Shown: piece after piece, positions 26,027-35,373 of the stretch
Layout: every line of letters begins with the position of its first letter
Position numbering within the stretch: the stretch's first letter is position 1
Assembly: GCF_017908035.1 (NCBI RefSeq)
Contig: NZ_JAEQMU010000001.1
Location: 372,001 to 436,000 of the forward strand
Reading direction: 5' to 3'
DNA: 64,000 nt
Source of the DNA: Sphingobacterium tabacisoli
GTDB taxonomy: Bacteria > Bacteroidota > Bacteroidia > Sphingobacteriales > Sphingobacteriaceae
Position numbers and translations under genes: made by a program
The notes under the pieces: generated by a model
Told to the model about the DNA's origin: nothing
Databases searched by the model: none
The model's input: the letters and a program-made list of their open reading frames with translations, nothing else

Positions 26027-26707
26027 TTATGACCAGCTAAACTTCTGGAAAACCTGACTTTGTTTTCGATCGATATAGAGACTGATTTCATCTTCTCCAA
26101 AACCGCTGTAGTTATAGCCCGTCACTTTACCTATTAGTTCATTACTGCGTGTAGTTATCCCGGTTTTACTCAGCTTTTCATATATTTTCCGCTCATGATC
26201 AGAGTCATCATTTGTATAAGCACCTCCTTGGATGAATTTACCAGTCTCCGCATATTTGCCTCTCGTTATCCAGTAGTTCAGTAATCCATTTACATAATGA
26301 TAATAGTCGAAAGATACTTTTTTCCGACGTTTATTTTGTTGTGCTAGATGACTGGTATTGACTTCTTCCCACTCTTTATAAGCGAGGTAGTCGGCTTTGT
26401 TCTCCTGGTATTCCTGCTCAGCTTCTAGATACCATTCGTTTAGGGAGCTATAGGTTTCTATGCAGCTTAGATCTCCCTTAAAACTATATTTTTCGCCGGT
26501 CCAGTCAAATTTGATGTAATCATAATTAAAAAGTTCATCTTTAAAATCCAATTCTGGGTTTCCATTTCCCCATACCGTTAGGAAGTGAACTTTGCCTTGT
26601 CCTTTACCCACGGTCGAAAGGTCGATGCTGAGGAGCGGAAAAAATACTGTTTTTAAAAAATCCTTCGGTTCGTCAAATACCTCTTCAATCGTAGGATATA
26701 ATTTCAT
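26027..26707 (-). CDS. Hypothetical cytoplasmic protein
   Basis: Not recognised. 226 residues, no signal peptide or membrane segment, rich in Lys, Glu, Tyr and Trp. It starts MKLYPTIEEVFDEPKDFLKTVFFPLL and contains FFPLLSIDLS, WGNGNPELDF and a charged helix with QQNKRRKKVSF. The C-terminus ends VFQKFSWS. Immediately upstream on the same strand are a 35-codon ORF and a 418-residue protein, likely one operon. Location beside the SUKH cluster makes an immunity-like role thinkable, but nothing in the sequence shows it. Confidence 0.75.
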   Translation of the reverse strand: MKLYPTIEEVFDEPKDFLKTVFFPLLSIDLSTVGKGQGKVHFLTVWGNGNPELDFKDELFNYDYIKFDWTGEKYSFKGDLSCIETYSSLNEWYLEAEQEYQENKADYLAYKEWEEVNTSHLAQQNKRRKKVSFDYYHYVNGLLNYWITRGKYAETGKFIQGGAYTNDDSDHERKIYEKLSKTGITTRSNELIGKVTGYNYSGFGEDEISLYIDRKQSQVFQKFSWS

Positions 26708-26718
26708 ATGTGTTTTTG

Positions 26719-26826
26719 TTATTGTTGATATACTTGTTTCAATACCATTAATATAGAGTAAATGCCTGTTTTTTCAAAATTCCTTTCTTTATGAGGTGTA
26801 AAGTGTTTTATTTCATACCATTGCAT
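26719..26826 (-). CDS. Possible 35-residue ORF
   Basis: Starts ATG (MQWYEIKHFTPHKERNF) and ends VLKQVYQQ, filling the gap between two larger minus-strand genes. Composition looks coding (Tyr, Phe, Lys, Glu). Either a tiny gene or the leftover of one. Confidence 0.3.
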   Translation of the reverse strand: MQWYEIKHFTPHKERNFEKTGIYSILMVLKQVYQQ

Positions 26827-26841
26827 TAATAATGTACCTGC

Positions 26842-28098
26842 TTAACAATTGTAATAGGGCTCTGGCATCTCTATTTCAATCCCCAAAAGCTCTTGTAGCG
26901 GATGAACATACCTATCCAACGATTGTTGTTCTCCATAATAAATGGTCACCAAATCTCCTGATTTTAACCGCACGAACAATTCCACGTAGCCACCACCTTT
27001 GGCTGGTAGTACATTTTGTACAATGATCTGACTTACATTGTCACGTTCAAATAGAATGGCATACTGATCTCCTGTAAATCCAAAAGTATTATCCTCAGCA
27101 AGCCAAACTGCTGGGCGGTGTTTGGCTTTTCTTTTCAGGAGAGAAGGTTGTGCGATAACATTGGCTTTATTTTTATAATCAGGCTGAAAATCCAGCAAAG
27201 TGTCAAACTGCAGTATTTGCGTCGTCTCTGGATTTAATTCTAAGTTGCCAGACAAAATAGTAGCCGCATAATCTCTATGGTTATTGATCATTAGCGATGT
27301 CCCGCCGTCGTCATATTGACTCTCCACATCATAGGTATAACAGATAGACAATCCTATGCCACCCAGATCAAAGGTCAGGTATTTCTGGTCCTCGCGTTCA
27401 TAACCAGCGTCATCGATAGTGGTAGGGATCTCCTCCAACCATAGCTCTCGCAGATCGTAATAACTTTCGTCAGTGTTAGACTCCGCATATAGCGTCGCAA
27501 AATAAGATTGAACTCCTATGTTCTGACGTTCGTTTTTATCATAGTAAAACTCTAGAACATCCACCTGCAGTGAACCTATCCGTACAGGATAATCAATCTT
27601 AAAGTAATTCGTCTCAAATTCTGATTGGTACAGATGGCCGATGTTGAGTTTTAAGAACTCTTCATAGGTCGTATCCCATGATACGAATAGAGGTGTTGCA
27701 CACTGCACTTCAAATCCATCCTCGTAGTCCGTATGACGCTCTGCTGATATTTTGTAGTTCTCAGCTTTTTGGGCAATCCAGATACGGTGCTTCTCTTCTT
27801 TTTTGCCAGCGATGGTTTTAAAGAACAGGGGATCGTCAAACCCAAAGCGTTTGGTTAGCAGGGGGTAGGTTTTAGAAAATCCCTGCTGGCGTACCGGGAT
27901 ATAATGCTGTCTGTAGTCGAATAGAAATAGATATGGATTCTCTCCTAATACTTCGATATAGGCGTATTTCAATAGCGAGAGGTCAACACTTTCCATATAA
28001 TCGTTGTTTTCATAATAAAGCCGGTCATCAGCGATGTGGATATTCCCTGGTTCCGTTTCTTTGGGAAAAGTATCATTCTTTTTGAATAGGTTGAACAT
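26842..28098 (-). CDS. Hypothetical cytoplasmic protein, 418 residues
   Basis: Not recognised. Begins MFNLFKKNDTFPKETE and shows a beta-rich pattern: repeated strands with Tyr and Phe (YAYIEVLGENPYLFLFDYRQHYIPV), a YLTFDLGGIGLSICYTYDVESQYDDGG segment, and a C-terminal FGFTGDQYAILFERDNVSQIIVQNVLPAKGGG region. The early YAYIEVLGENPYLFLFD piece recalls a PH-like strand pattern, but this is weak. No signal peptide, no catalytic motif. Probably the first gene of the operon with the 226-residue gene. Confidence 0.75.
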   Translation of the reverse strand: MFNLFKKNDTFPKETEPGNIHIADDRLYYENNDYMESVDLSLLKYAYIEVLGENPYLFLFDYRQHYIPVRQQGFSKTYPLLTKRFGFDDPLFFKTIAGKKEEKHRIWIAQKAENYKISAERHTDYEDGFEVQCATPLFVSWDTTYEEFLKLNIGHLYQSEFETNYFKIDYPVRIGSLQVDVLEFYYDKNERQNIGVQSYFATLYAESNTDESYYDLRELWLEEIPTTIDDAGYEREDQKYLTFDLGGIGLSICYTYDVESQYDDGGTSLMINNHRDYAATILSGNLELNPETTQILQFDTLLDFQPDYKNKANVIAQPSLLKRKAKHRPAVWLAEDNTFGFTGDQYAILFERDNVSQIIVQNVLPAKGGGYVELFVRLKSGDLVTIYYGEQQSLDRYVHPLQELLGIEIEMPEPYYNC

Positions 28099-28241
28099 AA
28101 ACTTGCAGTTAACTTAAACAATATATTGGACAAAGATAGGCAGAATCATTTTTTTGATATTAGCCAGAAATGGGGATATTTTTGACCGATAATAGTTCTT
28201 GGTGCCATGATTGTCGACCTAAGGTTTACGAAAACTTAATA

Positions 28242-28269
28242 TTGGCCTAACCTTATTGCCGTATTTTTG
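28242..28269 (+). promoter_or_regulatory. Putative sigma-factor promoter
   Basis: TTG (28242-28244), 17 bases, then TATTTTTG (28262-28269), matching TAnnTTTG. A transcript from it would begin near 28275, about the position of the GTG start. Confidence 0.45.
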
Positions 28270-28273
28270 CACC

Positions 28274-28891
28274 GTGACACAGACCAAAGCCAACGACGAA
28301 TCAACCTATATATCCCGTTTTAAAAATGGAGAGCCAGAGGCGTTTAACTTTTTTTTTAACTGCTATTGGCAGGAGCTGTATATTGTAGCTTATCGACACA
28401 TGCGTGATGAAGATACAGCTAAAGATTTAGTCCAAGAGGTATACATTCAGATTTGGGAGAAAAGGGACTTGATAAATGATAATTATATTTCGTTACGCCC
28501 CTACTTCTTTAGAACATTAAAAAATAGAATATTAAACTACTATGCAAGTGAAAAAGTTCGAAAAGAAGTAGTTGAACAGATGCTTCTCCGCATGGAAAGC
28601 ATCGTTAGAGCGGGGGATAGTACCACTGTATATCGGCATTTGGAGAGTATCGTAGAAGAGTCTATTTCCAATTTAAGGGGGCTGATGAAGATTGTATATC
28701 AGATGCGTGCCGACAATTATTCTATTTCACAGATAGCAGTACAACTTGGTATTGCGGAGCAGACCGTCAAAAACTACCTATCCGAGTCCCGTGCAATTTT
28801 AAAAAAGGAGCTGACAAAGCGCTTTGCAGATCATGACAATCTGCTCATCTTTATGATAGCCTCTAGTTTCATTCATGATTTCTTAATGTAA
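28274..28891 (+). CDS. ECF-type RNA polymerase sigma-70 factor
   Basis: A 205-residue sigma factor from the GTG at 28274; the frame is open to a TTG at 28256, but a promoter box lies on that upstream part. Region 2 covers FKNGEPEAFNFFFNCYWQELY and DLVQEVYIQIWEKRD; region 4 covers MKIVYQMRADNYSISQIAVQLGIAEQTVKNYLSESR, a helix-turn-helix. It is the FecI-like member of a FecI-FecR-SusC circuit with the next two genes and should direct transcription of the SusC operon when FecR is activated. Confidence 0.92.
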   Translation: MTQTKANDESTYISRFKNGEPEAFNFFFNCYWQELYIVAYRHMRDEDTAKDLVQEVYIQIWEKRDLINDNYISLRPYFFRTLKNRILNYYASEKVRKEVVEQMLLRMESIVRAGDSTTVYRHLESIVEESISNLRGLMKIVYQMRADNYSISQIAVQLGIAEQTVKNYLSESRAILKKELTKRFADHDNLLIFMIASSFIHDFLM

Positions 28892-28956
28892 AGAACATAG
28901 TTTCTTAAAGTACTTTCACTGTTTTCAGCTGTAGTATATGTAAAATCATAATACAG

Positions 28957-29922
28957 GTGAATTCAGAAAAATTCAATAAGATAGTACAAGGATACCTTAA
29001 CAACGAGTTATCACAAGAGCACAGTGATAAAGTCGATTCGTGGTATGAGACAGTTTCGTCCGAAGAAGTCACACCCTTCACGAATGGCCAGCACCGAGAT
29101 CATATCCAAGCGCAGATTCAGGCCGGGATTACCGCTCAGCAGCCAATCGTATTGTCACTTCCTCGGAAAAGGAAAATACGTTGGCTTTCCATTGTTGCGG
29201 GCCTTTTATTCGCAGGGATAGCCAGCGGTCTATTTTTCTATAAAAACGGTGGCCTCCCTTCATTCACTTCCAGTACAGCGATGAGTCAGGTTATGACAGA
29301 TGCAGGCGAAATACGCGAATTTATCCTACCCGATAGTTCCTCGATATTTCTTAGTGGCAATACCAAGTTACGCTTTGATAGGGAATCGTTTAAGAGCGAG
29401 CGAAAAGTTTACCTCGATCAGGGGGAAGCCTTCTTCAATGTACAACATGATGCGCAGCATCCTTTTTCTGTTGCCACGGGAGGGCTTCATATTCAAGTAT
29501 TAGGTACCTCTTTCAATGTACATAACGCCACTTCGCGACATCAGGTAGCTGTCGATGTACAGACAGGAAGAGTTAGTGTGACAGATAAAGAGCAACAATC
29601 TTACGTTCTTACCGCCGGGAAGAGCCTTCGATACGATGCACAAGAAGGGCTGTTTACATGTTTTGATAGGAATGCCGAGTATGCTAATATGTGGACCCAA
29701 GGCGGATTTATACTCGATGGAGTAACTTTTGAGGAGCTGAGCGACCGTATGCTATCGCGTTATGGTGTGACACTAAAGACCGAAAACCTAGATACGCATA
29801 ACTTTCGATATTCGCTCCTGATGCCTCAGGTGGAAACAGTCGAACAGCTCATGACCATGATATGTAGTATTCACCAATTAAAATTCAGGAGGGATAAAAA
29901 TGAAATAACACTGTACCGATGA
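28957..29922 (+). CDS. FecR-family anti-sigma factor
   Basis: A 321-residue inner-membrane regulator with a GTG start at 28957. Cytoplasmic N-terminus about 1-70 (KFNKIVQGYLNNELSQ), a membrane segment near 75-93 (LSIVAGLLFAGIASGLFFY), a FecR domain from about 115 (REFILPDSSSIFLSGNTKLRF, GEAFFNVQHDAQHPFSVATGGLHIQVLGTSFNV) and a C-terminal DUF4974-like domain (FEELSDRMLSRYGVTLK). It relays the signal from the STN domain of the next gene to the sigma factor. Gaps of 65 and 120 bases separate it from its neighbours. Confidence 0.93.
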   Translation: MNSEKFNKIVQGYLNNELSQEHSDKVDSWYETVSSEEVTPFTNGQHRDHIQAQIQAGITAQQPIVLSLPRKRKIRWLSIVAGLLFAGIASGLFFYKNGGLPSFTSSTAMSQVMTDAGEIREFILPDSSSIFLSGNTKLRFDRESFKSERKVYLDQGEAFFNVQHDAQHPFSVATGGLHIQVLGTSFNVHNATSRHQVAVDVQTGRVSVTDKEQQSYVLTAGKSLRYDAQEGLFTCFDRNAEYANMWTQGGFILDGVTFEELSDRMLSRYGVTLKTENLDTHNFRYSLLMPQVETVEQLMTMICSIHQLKFRRDKNEITLYR

Positions 29923-29965
29923 TTCTGGGATACATAGATGGATTCCCAATTATATTATAGAGAAA

Positions 29966-30004
29966 GTGCTCATCTGGCAAACCGCAAAATCGACCAGTGA
30001 GCAC
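29966..30004 (+). promoter_or_regulatory. Stem-loop between fecR and susC
   Basis: GTGCTCATCTGG (29966-29977) pairs with CCAGTGAGCAC (29994-30004) with one bulge. It may reduce read-through or stabilise the susC message; no T run follows on the plus strand. Confidence 0.5.
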
Positions 30005-30042
30005 CATAAAAAACATGTTTAAATAAACATTTTCACAAATAT

Positions 30043-33000
30043 ATGTATAAAATTGTTAAGCTTACAAAATTGGCTGCGGCGTTATCACTCTGTCAGTTGG
30101 CGCAGCTGCCTCCGGTAGGAGCAGCTACAGCAAGCGTAGTAGAAATATCTGACCCCTCTTCACGCATTAACATACATTTAAAAACAGGCAATGCCGAGCA
30201 GGCTTTATCGCTACTATCACAACACAGCGGACACGCTATAGGTTACGACAAACAGGCATTACAGTTAGAACGAATAAGGGTTAATGAAAAATCATTCCAG
30301 GACGCCAAGTTTGAAGAGGTACTAGACTATATTTTGCAGCATACCAATATTCAGTCGAAAAAAGTGAATGGGGGAGTCGTGCTTACGCGAAAAGAAAAAC
30401 AACAATCCTTTACACTTCGGTTACGAGTCACCGATGCCCAACAAATCCCGATAGCAGGAGCATCCATAAAGGTGGCATCTGGCAATCAAACTGCATCGAC
30501 AGATACCAAGGGCAATGCGCAGATTACGCTTTCTGAGGGTCAATACACGATTAGTATAAATCATATTGGTTACAATTACCAAGAGCTAAAAGGCCTATAT
30601 GTCACCGAAGGCACACCGACACAGCATGTGGTATTGCAGACCAAGGAGAGTGAATTGGGAGAAGTCGTTGTCACTGCTTTGGGCATTAAGCGTAAAGACC
30701 GGTCCTTAGGTTATGCCGTAGGTATGGTCAAGGGAGACGATATGAACCGAGTGAGCAACGATAACTTTATGGTAGCGATGGCCGGCAAGGTACCTGGTGT
30801 GGCAATCAGCTCAACAGGACCTACTGGATCTTCCGTGAGCATGGTCATTCGTGGAGCGTCCTCATTGAGTTCCGACAACCAACCATTGTTCGTCGTCGAT
30901 GGAGTGCCACTGACTAGTGGTCTAGCCAATATAGGGCAGATCGGTGACGATAATAAGGTCGACTACGGCAATTCTATTTCAAATATCAATACCGAGGATA
31001 TAGAAAGTGTTTCGATATTAAAGGGGCCGAGTGCCGCCGCCCTATACGGGTCTAGAGCAGGCAATGGAGTCGTCTTGATCACGACAAAAAGCGGAAAGAA
31101 TGCCGAGAAGATGACCATTGCAGTCAATAGCAATACCGTATTCGATATCCCTTACAAGTTCATTCAGCTTCATAATAAGTTTGCTAGTGGTACCATGCCA
31201 TGGAAACCAGGCGATCAGCCAGGCGATCTGCGGATAGACGAGAGTTCCAGTTATATGGTAGGACCGGCACTGGACCAAGGTTACAAAGCCGTTCAATGGA
31301 ACAGTCCCCTAGATGATCAGGGCAATCCCATTCCAACAGAATTACGTTCGTACCCAGATAATATCAAGAACTTTGTACAGACAGGAATCACGACTACCAA
31401 CGGAATATCGCTTGCAAATAAAAGCAGGGGGCTAGATTATCGCTTTTCGTATTCGAATATGAATAATAAAGGCATTGTTCCCAATTCGGATCTATTTAGA
31501 AATACCTTGAATGTCAATTCTACCATGCATTTACGGGACAATCTTTCTTTGGGATTATCTTTGGATGCAAGCCGTAATAACTCGAACAATCGTCCTGCCG
31601 GCAATAGAGGGACCAACCCACTTCAGGCGGCCTACGAGATTGCTCCGCATATCAACATATTAGATCTGAAAGACTACTGGCTTCCGGGGCAGGAAGAACT
31701 GAAACAGCGTTCGCCTTCTTTCGGTAATCATAACAATCCTTATTTTTTAGCCTATGGCGTCAATAATGCGTTTTTACGTGACCGTGTATTCGGCAATCTA
31801 AGACTTGATTGGGAGCTCAAAAAAGATTGGACATTGATGGTTCGTTATGCAAATGACATTTTCTGGGAGAATAGGGAAACTAAAATTCCTTATAGCTATA
31901 CCAATGAACCCCGGGGAGCCTACGGTATAGTCAATCTGACCAATATGGAGCAAAACATTGACTTCCTCACTTCGTACAATCGTAAGTTTAGCGATTTTCA
32001 CGTTGCAGGTTCCTTCGGAGGGAATATGCGCTACTACAAAGGTACTTCCGTACAGAACATGTCCAAGAATGGTGCAGGTTTGACTACGCCAGGACTGTAT
32101 AACCTAACAAACATCAGTCCGCTTAATCTGGATTTTTACAGTGCTATTTCCGAAAAAGCTGTCAACAGTGTGTATGGACTTGTAAATCTAGGTTACCGCG
32201 ATATGGTGTATTTAGACCTTACCGCGCGCAACGATTGGTCTAGTACACTACCTGTAGACAATCGATCTTATTTCTATCCTTCGGCATCATTGAGCTTATT
32301 GGTGGATCAGATACTCCCATTGCCACAAACGATCAATCTATTTAAACTAAGGGGCGGTATCGCTAGGGCCGGTAATGATACCAACGCCTACCGTCTTTAT
32401 AATGTGGTATCCAATCCGGGAAGCTGGGGCGAAGTGTTACGTTTGACACGTTCAGGCTCTCTATTAGTACCTGACCTGAAACCCGAGATCGCAACTTCTT
32501 TTGAATATGGGCTAGATATCGGGTTGTATCGCGATCGACTCAAACTGGAGGCTACCGTATATCAGCTCGATAACCGTAATCAGATATTCTCGACAGCTTT
32601 ACCTAGTTCGAGTGGATTTACATCCAAAAACATGAATGCCGGACTTTTACGTAGTAAGGGGGTAGAGCTTGCATTATCAGGGCGTCCAATCTTAAATGAT
32701 AACTGGACCTGGGATATTGGAGTTAACTGGCATCGTAACCGCACCCGCATCGTCGAACTGTCCGAAGGTGCCGAATTCCATACCTTCTGGACCGATGGAC
32801 GTGGTGGAGCGAGAACATACGTAGGTGAAGAGATTGGCGATCTCTATGATTCCAAGTTAGTTACCGTCGAGGATCCTTCCTCTCCGTATTTTGGATTTCC
32901 TATTCTCAATAAGAATGGAGCGTGGCAGGCGATACGCATTAACAATAGCCGCAATAAAATCGGAAACTTTAATCCCGATTTCAGTATGGGGATACAATCC

Positions 33001-33687
33001 ACCCTGCGCTATAAAAAATGGAGTATGCATCTTGCCGCAGATATGCGCTTCGGAGGCAAATTCATGTCACAGACATATCGTTACTTTGAGTCCAATCTGA
33101 CGACACAACGTTTCTTGGATGAATTGATTAATCCAAACGGTCTGACTGGTGATGCATTGCGTAACTACCTGATCGAAAATGATCTGGTGAAGGTAAAAGG
33201 TAACCGCTATCCGATCGTCGGAGGTCCTGGTGATGAGTATGGCGGCTACCCAATTAATGTAGGCGGTGCAGTGGGCAATTTTGGCGTATTTAATCCAGGG
33301 GTTATCGCCCAGTATGATGCCAATGGCAATATTACAGGATATACCGAGAACCTGGGAGGAAGCGGGACAAAGTATATCGCTTACTCAGACAATTATCCTT
33401 GGGATTTTATGAATGCAGCTACATTTGATGCCTCCTTTATCAAGCTTAGAGAATTGTCCTTCAGTTATGACGTATCTGGTGCATGGTTAAAGCGTATGGG
33501 GATAGAATCAGGTAGCGTTGGTATGTACACGCGTAATCTGATTCTTTGGACCAAGGCCAATGTCGGCATAGATCCCGAGATGGCCTTTCAGCCCGAGACC
33601 GGTGTCGGTTTCAAACAAGGAATAGAACGATATAACGTCACACCTTGGTCTTTGCCTCTGGGATTCAAAGTGAACTTAACTTTTTAA
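30043..33687 (+). CDS. SusC-type TonB-dependent transporter with STN signalling domain
   Basis: Outer-membrane importer and sensor of 1214 residues. Signal peptide to about residue 27 (LPPVGAATA), then an STN domain, about 45-115 (INIHLKTGNAEQALSLLSQHSGH), that contacts FecR in the periplasm. A CarboxypepD_reg-like domain follows (VTDAQQIPIAGASIKVA), then the plug (GEVVVTALGIKRKDRSLGYA, with LFVVDGVPLTSGL) and the barrel. The STN domain plus adjacent sigma/FecR indicates substrate-triggered induction. Linked phosphatase and phosphodiesterase genes indicate a phosphorylated substrate. Confidence 0.95.
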   Translation: MYKIVKLTKLAAALSLCQLAQLPPVGAATASVVEISDPSSRINIHLKTGNAEQALSLLSQHSGHAIGYDKQALQLERIRVNEKSFQDAKFEEVLDYILQHTNIQSKKVNGGVVLTRKEKQQSFTLRLRVTDAQQIPIAGASIKVASGNQTASTDTKGNAQITLSEGQYTISINHIGYNYQELKGLYVTEGTPTQHVVLQTKESELGEVVVTALGIKRKDRSLGYAVGMVKGDDMNRVSNDNFMVAMAGKVPGVAISSTGPTGSSVSMVIRGASSLSSDNQPLFVVDGVPLTSGLANIGQIGDDNKVDYGNSISNINTEDIESVSILKGPSAAALYGSRAGNGVVLITTKSGKNAEKMTIAVNSNTVFDIPYKFIQLHNKFASGTMPWKPGDQPGDLRIDESSSYMVGPALDQGYKAVQWNSPLDDQGNPIPTELRSYPDNIKNFVQTGITTTNGISLANKSRGLDYRFSYSNMNNKGIVPNSDLFRNTLNVNSTMHLRDNLSLGLSLDASRNNSNNRPAGNRGTNPLQAAYEIAPHINILDLKDYWLPGQEELKQRSPSFGNHNNPYFLAYGVNNAFLRDRVFGNLRLDWELKKDWTLMVRYANDIFWENRETKIPYSYTNEPRGAYGIVNLTNMEQNIDFLTSYNRKFSDFHVAGSFGGNMRYYKGTSVQNMSKNGAGLTTPGLYNLTNISPLNLDFYSAISEKAVNSVYGLVNLGYRDMVYLDLTARNDWSSTLPVDNRSYFYPSASLSLLVDQILPLPQTINLFKLRGGIARAGNDTNAYRLYNVVSNPGSWGEVLRLTRSGSLLVPDLKPEIATSFEYGLDIGLYRDRLKLEATVYQLDNRNQIFSTALPSSSGFTSKNMNAGLLRSKGVELALSGRPILNDNWTWDIGVNWHRNRTRIVELSEGAEFHTFWTDGRGGARTYVGEEIGDLYDSKLVTVEDPSSPYFGFPILNKNGAWQAIRINNSRNKIGNFNPDFSMGIQSTLRYKKWSMHLAADMRFGGKFMSQTYRYFESNLTTQRFLDELINPNGLTGDALRNYLIENDLVKVKGNRYPIVGGPGDEYGGYPINVGGAVGNFGVFNPGVIAQYDANGNITGYTENLGGSGTKYIAYSDNYPWDFMNAATFDASFIKLRELSFSYDVSGAWLKRMGIESGSVGMYTRNLILWTKANVGIDPEMAFQPETGVGFKQGIERYNVTPWSLPLGFKVNLTF

Positions 33688-33705
33688 TTTATCAAGTTTG
33701 ATAAC

Positions 33706-35358
33706 ATGAAAAATACATTGATACATCTAAAAAAACATATACTAGTGCTCATGCTTACCTTGAGCCTAGTAGGCTGTAAAGATCTGACAGAGTTGAATGT
33801 AAATCCCAATAACATCAGTGAAAAAGATGCCAATCCCAACCTGTTACTTCCTACCGTATTGAGTGGAACAGCCAGCAAATACAATGACCTTAGTTTTGGT
33901 GATCTATCTGGCGTAGTACAATACACCCAGCTGGACGCTTGGTTTGGCGCCCACAATGACTACGAATGGACAGGTGGCATTCTGAGCTGGGAAGGTTATT
34001 ATGGTTACCTACGGGACAATGAATTGATGCTGAGACGCTCACAGGCATTGGGACTTGATTTTCATCATGGTGTCTCCCTTATCATGCGCGCTTACATCTT
34101 TGGACTGATAGCCGACCTGTGGGGAGATGCTCCCTATACGGACGCGCTCAAAGCAGATTTAGGTGGACCTCAGTACAATTTTCCCAAATTTGATAGACAA
34201 GATGTTATCTACAAGGGAATCATTGATGAACTCAAGCAAGCCAATACTATTCTTTCCAAGCCCAATGGTACTTACGATGTCTTAGCAGGAGCAGATCTGT
34301 ATTTCAATGGAGATGTGTCCAAATGGAGACGTTTTGCCAACTCACTTGCCCTACGCTATTATATGCGGTTAGCAGAGAAAGAAGCTGCTTTTGCCAAGCA
34401 GGGAATCGAACATATATTGGCCAATCCAAATGAATTCCCGTTGATTACCTCAGTAGACCAGGAAGTCACTATGGGATATGTTGGTACCAATTCTGGTGAT
34501 TCATGGCCTTCCAACGCTATATTCGACGCCAGTGGCAGCAATTTTAGACGCGTCAAGATGTGTGCTACTTTTGTAGACCGGCTACAGCAGCTCCATGATC
34601 CACGTCTTTCGGTATGGGCCAAGCGGGTAGAGGTTCCCATACAGGTGCGTGCGAGCGAGCCTCCTAATACGGACAAGATTGTCAATGGTGTACGTATTGT
34701 GTCTCCGGACGTTGTAAAAGGGATACCTGTAGATACAGATCAGGATTATGTAGGACTACCAGCCAGTGGTTCAAAAAATCCATCAGCTTACAACCTTAAT
34801 CCAACACCGGGGCAGACCTCGATGAATCCCCATGTATCTTATCTCAATGATATCTACCGCGAAGCCAAAGGACCTCTTCTCAAAGCACGTCTTTTATCCG
34901 CTTCCGAAGTTAGCTTTATTCTGGCGGAAGCAGCCTGGAAAGGTTGGACAACACCTGAGAGTACAAAAGCATATTATGACAGAGCGGTGCAGTTATCACT
35001 AGAGAGTTGGGGTAAGTCGGCGACCTATTCCAGTTACATACAACAGCAAGGCGTTGCTTTTGAAAATACACAAGCACAGATTATAGAACAAAAATGGATA
35101 TCGAATTGGTCTACTGCCGCACAAGCCTGGTTTGATTACAGGCGAACTGGCTATCCTCAGTTAAAAGCCGGTCCCTCATCAATACGTACAGAACTCCCTC
35201 TACGTATACCTTATATGCAGAATGAGATGACCGTCAATCAAAAAAATGCCGAAGAGGCCTTATCTCGGATCGAGAAAACCGCCCATTCACAAGCAGATAA
35301 TGAGAATAGCGCATGGTCCAAACCCTGGTTATTACAAGGTACAGGTAAACCTTGGTAG
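33706..35358 (+). CDS. SusD-like surface lipoprotein (SusD_2 type)
   Basis: A 550-residue substrate-binding partner of the SusC upstream, 18 bases apart. Lipobox VGCKD (Cys25) followed by LTELNVNPNNISEKDANPNLLL, the SusD_2 start. The FGLIADLWGDAPYTDALK helix region and the late EQKWISNWSTAAQAWFDYRRTGYP motif are typical. It captures the cargo at the cell surface. The family suits oligosaccharide and other binding, so cargo is inferred from the neighbouring enzymes. Confidence 0.93.
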   Translation: MKNTLIHLKKHILVLMLTLSLVGCKDLTELNVNPNNISEKDANPNLLLPTVLSGTASKYNDLSFGDLSGVVQYTQLDAWFGAHNDYEWTGGILSWEGYYGYLRDNELMLRRSQALGLDFHHGVSLIMRAYIFGLIADLWGDAPYTDALKADLGGPQYNFPKFDRQDVIYKGIIDELKQANTILSKPNGTYDVLAGADLYFNGDVSKWRRFANSLALRYYMRLAEKEAAFAKQGIEHILANPNEFPLITSVDQEVTMGYVGTNSGDSWPSNAIFDASGSNFRRVKMCATFVDRLQQLHDPRLSVWAKRVEVPIQVRASEPPNTDKIVNGVRIVSPDVVKGIPVDTDQDYVGLPASGSKNPSAYNLNPTPGQTSMNPHVSYLNDIYREAKGPLLKARLLSASEVSFILAEAAWKGWTTPESTKAYYDRAVQLSLESWGKSATYSSYIQQQGVAFENTQAQIIEQKWISNWSTAAQAWFDYRRTGYPQLKAGPSSIRTELPLRIPYMQNEMTVNQKNAEEALSRIEKTAHSQADNENSAWSKPWLLQGTGKPW

Positions 35359-35373
35359 TTTTTTGTCAAATAT

